Assembly (NCBI GenBank): GCA_040217815.1
Contig: JBEHWI010000003.1
Location: 62,001 to 126,000 of the forward strand
From: UBA5314 sp040217815
GTDB lineage: Bacteria > Bacillota > Syntrophomonadia > Syntrophomonadales > Syntrophomonadaceae
Reading direction: 5' to 3'
Length of the DNA: 64,000 nt
The notes under the pieces are model-generated. The model worked only from the letters and a program-made list of their open reading frames with translations. It did not search any database and was not told where the DNA came from. Every line of letters begins with the position of its first letter. Positions within the stretch are counted from its first letter, which is position 1. Positions 58,835 to 64,000 of the stretch are shown here, one piece after another. A program made the translations under genes and the position numbers.

Positions 58835-59281
58835 TTATTCCGGCCCTTCGGAAGATTTCTTTAAGGGTCGCGAATGTTTGGAATTGTCCTTCATACTATC
58901 AGTTTTGTCGCTTAATAATATATCGGAAGAATTTTTATTATAATTCATCTTGCTAGCTCCATGCAGAGTTCCTCCTTCTTCAATACTGAGAACACTGCAC
59001 GTTATATCCCCCATCATCAATCCCGTCTCCGTAATCAGACAGCGCTGACCGACGATAAGAACGCCTTCTACCTTGCCAGCCAGCATTGCATTTTCGGCCT
59101 GAATCTCTCCTTTTACATGCCCGTTCTCTCCAATTACGAGATCCCCTTTGATGTCCATTTTGCCGTCGACAAAACCGTCCACCCGCATCGAGCCCTGAGA
59201 AATGATGTTGCCTTTGACGGTAACTCCGTTGGCTATTATGCTCTCTATCTGAGAAAAACTCTTATCCCTTTTCTTAAACAT
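58835..59281 (-). CDS. Bactofilin
   Basis: The 148-residue protein has the polymer-forming bactofilin beta-helix core: GVTVKGNIISQGSMRVDGFV, DGKMDIKGDLVIGENGHVKG and AENAMLAGKVEGVLIVG, with a charged N-terminal tail and a polar C-terminal tail. Bactofilins form cytoskeletal filaments and often position peptidoglycan enzymes. The gene ends before the phosphoribosyltransferase and starts 25 bases after the M23 endopeptidase gene, its usual partner. Confidence 0.94.
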   Translation of the reverse strand: MFKKRDKSFSQIESIIANGVTVKGNIISQGSMRVDGFVDGKMDIKGDLVIGENGHVKGEIQAENAMLAGKVEGVLIVGQRCLITETGLMMGDITCSVLSIEEGGTLHGASKMNYNKNSSDILLSDKTDSMKDNSKHSRPLKKSSEGPE

Positions 59282-59306
59282 GTTGTGTCCTCCTTTTCAG
59301 GTTTGT

Positions 59307-60227
59307 TTAGGGTAAATATACCATCGGATCCTGGCATACTCCCCACTTGAAAACACTAAAATGCACATGGGTTCCGGTACTTCTTCCGGTGTTGCCCATC
59401 CTGGCGATAGCCTCTCCCTTCCTTACCGTTTGCCCTACTTTAACCAGGATAGCGGAGGAGTGACCATAAAGGGTAGTGAATCCCGATCCATGGTCTATCA
59501 TCACCGCCATGCCGTATGCTCCGCGGGATCCGGTAAAGGTGACTTTGCCGTCCCCGGCAGCTACGATAGGCGAACCGTAACTATTGACTATATCGATTCC
59601 GTCATGGTATGTGGTGTTTTTACCTCCAAAAGGCGACTTGCGCCATCCGAAATCTGAGCTGATTTCGCCTTGGGACGGCCATTGATTGGGAACGCTCCTG
59701 AAATAGGCGGAGTTATTTGTAACCCGGGCTATGAGATCGTCAAGTTCCTGGTCTTGTTTGGCCAGATCAGTCTTAATCGCCTGAACCAGAATCAAACTGT
59801 CGGGATTATCGTAGGCCGGGTTTGACGGCAGGTCCTCGCCTCCCTGGCCACCATCTTTGGTTTTACCTGGAACACTGGATTCAGTTTTGATTCCCATCAG
59901 CCGTTTTATTTCCTCTTGCTTTTTACTGATATCCTCCTGCTGTTTCTTAATCTGGCCCATTTCCTGATTTAAAAATTCGATCGTCGTTCGCTTTTCTTCA
60001 TTGTCATTGATAATACTGTTCACCTGTCTGATGTGGTTCATATTTATGGAATATGAGATCAGCACACCGATAATCAATAACGAAAAAAGGCATCCTAGCA
60101 CTCCGGCAATGGTTAACTTCCTACGAGTAATACCTATCTTATGCATGTTCCCGGCATTTTCTGGTATCACCAGGAAAGTAAGGTGTTGAGCCTTGCGCCG
60201 TTTTTTTCTTGACATTCTACTTACCAA
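59307..60227 (-). CDS. Membrane-anchored M23 peptidoglycan endopeptidase, bactofilin partner
   Basis: A basic N-terminus (MSRKKRRKAQHLTF) and one transmembrane helix (about 35-57) are followed by a coiled coil (about 65-110, NDNEEKRTTIEFLNQEMGQI) and an M23 zinc peptidase domain with SDFGWRKSPFGG, TTYHDGIDIV, LYGHSSAIL and GTHVHFSV holding the metal ligands. This is the standard partner of a bactofilin; the short cytoplasmic tail probably contacts the filament. The two genes lie 25 bases apart, so they are cotranscribed. Confidence 0.93.
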   Translation of the reverse strand: MVSRMSRKKRRKAQHLTFLVIPENAGNMHKIGITRRKLTIAGVLGCLFSLLIIGVLISYSINMNHIRQVNSIINDNEEKRTTIEFLNQEMGQIKKQQEDISKKQEEIKRLMGIKTESSVPGKTKDGGQGGEDLPSNPAYDNPDSLILVQAIKTDLAKQDQELDDLIARVTNNSAYFRSVPNQWPSQGEISSDFGWRKSPFGGKNTTYHDGIDIVNSYGSPIVAAGDGKVTFTGSRGAYGMAVMIDHGSGFTTLYGHSSAILVKVGQTVRKGEAIARMGNTGRSTGTHVHFSVFKWGVCQDPMVYLP

Positions 60228-60359
60228 CCTTGTACTAATATTGTAGTGATTTATGAATAATCCCTGACGATATTATTCACGTTTTTGCATTCATAATAAC
60301 TTTTCCTGATAATTACTTGACCATGGCCTGGGTTCTAAATAGGAGGAGGCATCAAACTG

Positions 60360-61538
60360 ATGTTTATTTATATCGACTGTTTTTCCGGCATTTCGGGTGA
60401 TATGATGCTAGCCGGTTTAATTGAACTTGGATTCCCGCTGCAAGAGTTACATGAAACCATCCGGCAATTTGGCCTGGATATTGAAATAAATTCAGCAACC
60501 ACCCGCGTCCAGGGTATTCAAGCCCGTTGGATTAAAATATTAGACAAAGCTCCCTTCCTGCGCAACCTGAGCGATATCAATTCTCTTATAGCAAAATCGG
60601 AACTACCAGTGCCGGTAAAGGAAAAAACCTGCCTTGCTTTTTCTCTTTTAGCCGAAGCTGAAGCTCAGGTGCACGGTATTTCCATAAATGACGTTCATTT
60701 TCATGAAATAGGCGCTGTTGATACCCTGGTTGACATCGTCGGAGCATTTTATGGCCTCCACTATTTAGGCATCGACGAACTTTTCTGCGCTTCCATTCCC
60801 TGGAGCGACGGTCCTATCACAATGCAGCACGGCCTTTATCCTGGGCCGGCACCGGCCACGGCGGTGCTTCTCAAAGGGATGCCCTGTCATGGGGTAAAGG
60901 CCGGTATGGAACTTGTTACCCCTACTGGTGCCGCCCTCTTAAGAGCTCTAAGCCCGCAATTTGGCACTCTTCCTGAGTTTTCACCCGAGAAGCTGGCTTA
61001 TGGAGCTGGCAGTAACCGGCGGAGCGATTCAGTTCCCAATGTCCTGCGTCTGATATTGGGAAAAAAGATCCCTTCCACCCTGGAACAACAGGAAATAGCG
61101 GTACTTCAGACCCAGATTGACGACATGAGCCCTGAACACTATTCTTTTTTGTGTGAAACCCTTCTGCAGAATCCTGGTGTAATCGATGTTTATACAGGTC
61201 AAATAATAATGAAGAAGGCCCGGCCTGGTTATTTACTTACGGTCTTAACCCGCCCCGAATTCGCCGGTCAGGTTTCTTCTGCCATTATTCTTCGCTCTAC
61301 GAGTAATGGAGTTCGCTGCTCCTACCAATCCCGCCTGGTTGCCGAACATTGTTTTGAGACCATTGACAGTCCATGGGGTATTATTACCGTCAAATCGGTT
61401 CTCTTGCCCGACGGCAGCCGCCGTTATAAACCTGAATACGAAGACTGCAAAACAATTGCCCTCCAACAAAAACTCCCGATTATGCATATATACCAGTATG
61501 CTTTGGAGCATTGCCTAAAACAGCCTGGAGTGGAATGA
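60360..61538 (+). CDS. larC: Nickel-pincer cofactor biosynthesis protein LarC
   Basis: LarC inserts nickel into the pyridinium dithiocarboxylate precursor of the nickel-pincer nucleotide used by lactate racemase and relatives. Blocks seen: MFIYIDCFSGISGDMMLAGL, VHFHEIGAVDTLVDIVGA, ELVTPTGAALLRAL and QIDDMSPEHYSFLCETLLQ. The gene is one continuous 392-codon frame, whereas Lactobacillus makes LarC by frameshift. No larA, larB or larE lies in the window. An AGGAGGAGG ribosome site precedes the start. Two parS sites follow directly after the stop. Confidence 0.93.
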   Translation: MFIYIDCFSGISGDMMLAGLIELGFPLQELHETIRQFGLDIEINSATTRVQGIQARWIKILDKAPFLRNLSDINSLIAKSELPVPVKEKTCLAFSLLAEAEAQVHGISINDVHFHEIGAVDTLVDIVGAFYGLHYLGIDELFCASIPWSDGPITMQHGLYPGPAPATAVLLKGMPCHGVKAGMELVTPTGAALLRALSPQFGTLPEFSPEKLAYGAGSNRRSDSVPNVLRLILGKKIPSTLEQQEIAVLQTQIDDMSPEHYSFLCETLLQNPGVIDVYTGQIIMKKARPGYLLTVLTRPEFAGQVSSAIILRSTSNGVRCSYQSRLVAEHCFETIDSPWGIITVKSVLLPDGSRRYKPEYEDCKTIALQQKLPIMHIYQYALEHCLKQPGVE

Positions 61539-61541
61539 AAA

Positions 61542-61557
61542 TGTTTCACGTGAAACA
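61542..61557. promoter_or_regulatory. parS site 1
   Basis: TGTTTCACGTGAAACA is a perfect 16-bp match to the ParB/Spo0J binding palindrome. It lies between larC and parB, as expected for the origin domain. Confidence 0.95.
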
Positions 61558-61573
61558 ATAGGGGCTAGCCAGG

Positions 61574-61589
61574 TGTTTCACGTGAAACA
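61574..61589. promoter_or_regulatory. parS site 2
   Basis: An identical palindrome TGTTTCACGTGAAACA sits 16 bases past the first, making a closely paired ParB loading site just downstream of the parB stop. Confidence 0.95.
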
Positions 61590-61609
61590 TTTATTTATGA
61601 ACATTCTTT

Positions 61610-62446
61610 TTAGTCTATTGGGATCCCGATTATCTCGAGAATTCTCTCCAAGTCCTCTTCGTCAAAATAAGGAATCTCCAGAATCCCTCCCTTTTTTTTG
61701 GTTTTAATTCTGGCCTTGGTTGACAGATGCTTTTGTATTCTCTCTTCAATTTCCAGGACTTCAATGGTTGTCTTATCCGACTTTAGTGATTTCTTGCTCT
61801 TCCTAACCTTTTCTTCAATATCTCTGACACTAATCCCTTTACCGGCTATCTGTTCAGCCATGCGGTATTGTTCGGTCTCGCTTAACCCAACCAGAGCCCG
61901 GGCATGCCCGGCGCTTATCATGCCCTTTTCCACCATATCCAATACCTTTTGGGGAAGGCTCAACAATCTAATGGTATTGGCAATGTGGCTTCTGCTCTTG
62001 CCCAGCCGGCTGCTCAACTGTTCCTGGGTATAGTTGAATTCTTCGCTCAGTTTTTGTAAGGCCCTTGCTTCTTCCACTGCGTTCAAATCTTTTCTCTGCA
62101 GGTTCTCTACCAGGGATATTTCAGCAGCCTGAGCATCGGGCATTTCCTTCACCACGGCGGGAATACTCTTCAATTCTGCCAGCCGGGCAGCACGCCAACG
62201 CCTTTCTCCGGCCACGATTTGGTATATTCCTCCTATAGGCCTGAGAAGAATGGGCTGCAATACTCCATGTTGTTTTATTGATTCTGACAGTTCCCGCAGG
62301 CTCTCTTCATCAAAGCTCTGCCTGGGTTGATCCGGTCTGGCCTGAATCAAGTCCATTTCAATATCATTGATTGTATATAATGTCTCTTCATCATTAGATA
62401 ATAGCGCTTCCAGTCCTCTTCCCAGGCCCCTAACTCCTTTAACCAC
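61610..62446 (-). CDS. parB: Chromosome-partitioning protein ParB/Spo0J
   Basis: ParB loads at parS, spreads along DNA with CTP, and recruits SMC. From the GTG at 62446 (seven bases past GGAGGTG) the protein is 278 residues and begins VVKGVRGLGRGLEALLSN. The nuclease-like N-terminal domain has RPDQPRQSFDEESLRELSES and the CTP-binding GGIYQIVAGERRWRAARLA; the helix-turn-helix region has QLSSRLGKSRSHIANTIRLL and GMISAGHARALVGL. An upstream in-frame start would extend into parA and is unlikely. Overlaps parA by 8 bases. Confidence 0.95.
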   Translation of the reverse strand: MVKGVRGLGRGLEALLSNDEETLYTINDIEMDLIQARPDQPRQSFDEESLRELSESIKQHGVLQPILLRPIGGIYQIVAGERRWRAARLAELKSIPAVVKEMPDAQAAEISLVENLQRKDLNAVEEARALQKLSEEFNYTQEQLSSRLGKSRSHIANTIRLLSLPQKVLDMVEKGMISAGHARALVGLSETEQYRMAEQIAGKGISVRDIEEKVRKSKKSLKSDKTTIEVLEIEERIQKHLSTKARIKTKKKGGILEIPYFDEEDLERILEIIGIPID

Positions 62447-63200
62447 GCTCCAACACCTCCATTGCCAGCTCACTGTAAACCTCCGCCCCACGTGATTTGG
62501 GATCGTATTGAATAATCGGTATACCGTGGCTGGGTGCTTCACTTAATCGAACATTTCTTGGGATAATGGTCCGGTACACTTCTTTGCTAAAATGTTTCTT
62601 AACCTCGTCTACTACCTCAATAGAAAGGTTGGTGCGTCCATCAAACATGGTAAAAACTATACCTTCGATTACCAGGGCCGGATTTAGCCTTCTTTTGACC
62701 AGTTGCACAGTATCAACCAGCATACTTAAGCCTTCCAGCGCGTAATATTCGCACTGCAGCGGTATTAAAACCGAATTGGCGGCCGTCAGTGCATTTATGG
62801 TCAGGAGTCCTAATGAGGGAGGGCAGTCCAGAATTATGTACTGATAATACTGTCTAACATCTTTCAGTGCTTTTCGCAGGCGATATTCCCTTTGGTGAAT
62901 GTCGGCCAGCTCTACTTCCGCACCTGCCAGCTGAATATTTGAAGGAAGAACATTGAGGAGTGGGACGCTGGTTGTTTTGATAATACTAGCTGCGTCCTTA
63001 TCTTCTAATAATAGATCATATATGGACAGGGCGTCTTTCCGTCTACTAATCCCCAACCCACTGCTGGCGTTTCCCTGCGGGTCGCAGTCCACCAACAAAA
63101 CCCGGTGCCCCAGGTTGGCTATACAGGCTGACAGATTTACGGCCGTTGTAGTCTTTCCGACACCTCCTTTTTGATTGGTTACGGCAACAATTTTGGTCAT
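62439..63200 (-). CDS. parA: Chromosome-partitioning ATPase ParA/Soj
   Basis: The 253-residue deviant Walker ATPase has NQKGGVGKTTTAVNLSA with the signature lysine, LLVDCDPQGNASSGLG, and the sensor region YIILDCPPSLGLLTINAL. It works with ParB in origin segregation and in DnaA control. parA precedes parB with overlapping codons. Terminator of noc and its own promoter are in the preceding gap. Confidence 0.96.
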   Translation of the reverse strand: MTKIVAVTNQKGGVGKTTTAVNLSACIANLGHRVLLVDCDPQGNASSGLGISRRKDALSIYDLLLEDKDAASIIKTTSVPLLNVLPSNIQLAGAEVELADIHQREYRLRKALKDVRQYYQYIILDCPPSLGLLTINALTAANSVLIPLQCEYYALEGLSMLVDTVQLVKRRLNPALVIEGIVFTMFDGRTNLSIEVVDEVKKHFSKEVYRTIIPRNVRLSEAPSHGIPIIQYDPKSRGAEVYSELAMEVLERG

Positions 63201-63271
63201 GGTCTTCCACCTTTCGAAAAGCTACAAATTATAATTTCCTCCTGCAGTAAAGGAAATCCTGCCTGAAATAA

Positions 63272-63303
63272 TAAAAGCACTCCATCGTGACTACGGAGTG
63301 CTT
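63272..63303 (-). terminator. Terminator after noc
   Basis: AAGCACTCC and GGAGTGCTT form a 9-bp stem (11-base loop) with a TTTTATTATTTC tail on the minus strand, 40 bases after the noc stop. Confidence 0.8.
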
Positions 63304-63343
63304 CCTATTATTATCATATATGATTCTGCTTTTTGCCAGTTAA

Positions 63344-64000
63344 TTACGGGGACAAAGCCCTCATATTGCGAGTTTTTTTAGCAATACGAATTACAATCTC
63401 ATAATTTAGCTCATCTTCTTTTTCTTGCAGGTTCATCTCCACGCCTGTTTGTTTTGCCCTGCGAACCGTTTCCTTTATGGTATTCACAAATATCCTGGCA
63501 TCTTTTATAAAGATTGAAACCGCTTGATTGTTATTCCGGCCCTTGTTTTCAGGGGTGATTAAATTTTCTCTAAGCCGCTCCACCATTTCCTCGGTTTCCT
63601 TTACAGTCAAATCTTTCTCATATATTTTGTGCAAAACGTCTATTTGGGCCTCCCCGTTCTGCAAACGTAATAAGGCCCGGGCATGCCTTTCGCTCACCGT
63701 ACCAGTATTAATATGGCTTCGCACCGTTTCACTGAGTTTTAACAATCTCAACTTGTTGGCTACAGCCGATTGGCTTTTTCCCACCTTTTTGGCTACTTCT
63801 TCCTGAGTCATACCAAACACGTTTATTAGAATACTGTAGGCGCTGGCTTCTTCAAAATAGTTCAGCTCACGCCTTTGTAGGTTTTCTATCAAAGAAACAG
63901 CGGCCATTTGTTCGTCATCCATTTCTTCAATAATAGCCGGAATCTCCTTCAAGCCCAAATAGTGACAGGCTCTATATCTTCGCTCTCCGGCAATTATCTG
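63344..64000 (-). CDS. noc: Nucleoid occlusion protein Noc (ParB-like), 5' end outside the window
   Basis: The frame is open to the window edge, so the true start lies beyond 64000; 218 codons plus stop are seen. It begins within the ParB nuclease-like domain (QIIAGERRYRACHYLGLKEI), then has SLIENLQRRELNYFEEASAY, the helix-turn-helix EEVAKKVGKSQSAVANKLRLL and VSERHARALLRL. It differs from the ParB two genes on in its C-terminus and by position (noc-soj-spo0J as in Bacillus). Noc binds its own DNA sites and stops division over the chromosome. A second true ParB is the alternative. Confidence 0.88.
   Translation of the reverse strand, partial: QIIAGERRYRACHYLGLKEIPAIIEEMDDEQMAAVSLIENLQRRELNYFEEASAYSILINVFGMTQEEVAKKVGKSQSAVANKLRLLKLSETVRSHINTGTVSERHARALLRLQNGEAQIDVLHKIYEKDLTVKETEEMVERLRENLITPENKGRNNNQAVSIFIKDARIFVNTIKETVRRAKQTGVEMNLQEKEDELNYEIVIRIAKKTRNMRALSP

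Noticed and set aside
62447..62542. N-terminal extension of parB by 32 residues
   Set aside because: It would overlap parA deeply, has no family similarity, and the GTG at 62446 has a well-spaced GGAGGTG.
1..64000. CRISPR arrays, rRNA genes, prophage or intact insertion sequences
   Set aside because: No regularly spaced direct repeats, no rRNA sequence, no integrase or transposase gene was recognised in any frame.

Overview
The window looks like a chromosomal segment of an endospore-forming, strictly anaerobic, selenocysteine-using clostridium of the Syntrophomonas type. Four lines of evidence support this: a complete butyrate beta-oxidation operon under a sigma-54 promoter; selA, selB, selC (tRNA-Sec) and selD with two in-frame-UGA genes; spore-former genes (LonC-type protease, YyaC, SCIFF/ScfB); and the oriC-proximal Firmicute order noc-parA-parB ... 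yyaC ... DUF951, rpsF-ssb-rpsR, yybS, rplI, purA. The genus is an inference; no database was searched. Almost all genes are on the minus strand.

Layout. 1-10.9 kb: end of a metallophosphoesterase, glnS, a selenocysteine-containing TlpA-like lipoprotein, msrAB, a soluble Rossmann-domain chemoreceptor, rlmH, htrA, murA, a peptidase-MA protein and trxB. 10.9-16.9 kb: a LysM/G5/M23 cell-wall hydrolase, the SCIFF peptide with its radical-SAM maturase, an agr-type quorum-sensing locus (agrB, agrD and a sensor split into two proteins) and tRNA-Gly. 17-25.7 kb: an SRPBCC-DUF342 fusion, then a cluster with two tandem zinc-ribbon/Ser-Thr-kinase/MORN proteins, an Lgt-like membrane protein and two anchored secreted proteins. 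25.7-28.3 kb: intergenic repeats and a MITE-like element around a sirtuin, a HAD phosphatase and a 39-residue membrane peptide. 28.4-37.5 kb: hbd-crt-thl-acd-CoA-transferase operon and its four-PAS sigma-54 activator. 37.7-48.7 kb: a small gene behind two SOS-box-like palindromes, tRNA-Val, purA, lonC, rplI, yybS, rpsR, ssb, rpsF, DUF951, selD (UGA-containing), an M18 aminopeptidase and cvpA. 49-64 kb: VanW and RDD proteins, lipoproteins, tRNA-Sec, selB, selA, a YkvI-like permease, yyaC, a phosphoribosyltransferase, bactofilin plus M23 peptidase, larC, two parS sites, parB, parA and the end of noc.

Functional links. The selenocysteine genes lie within a few kilobases of two of their apparent targets. 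Several proteins form a thiol-redox and repair theme (Sec-thioredoxin, MsrAB, TrxB). Two ribosomally made peptides that need dedicated processing (SCIFF and AgrD) are neighbours, and both are too short for ordinary gene calling. Intergenic space carries a modular hairpin repeat family that favours terminators, and two roughly 215-bp elements with terminal inverted repeats.
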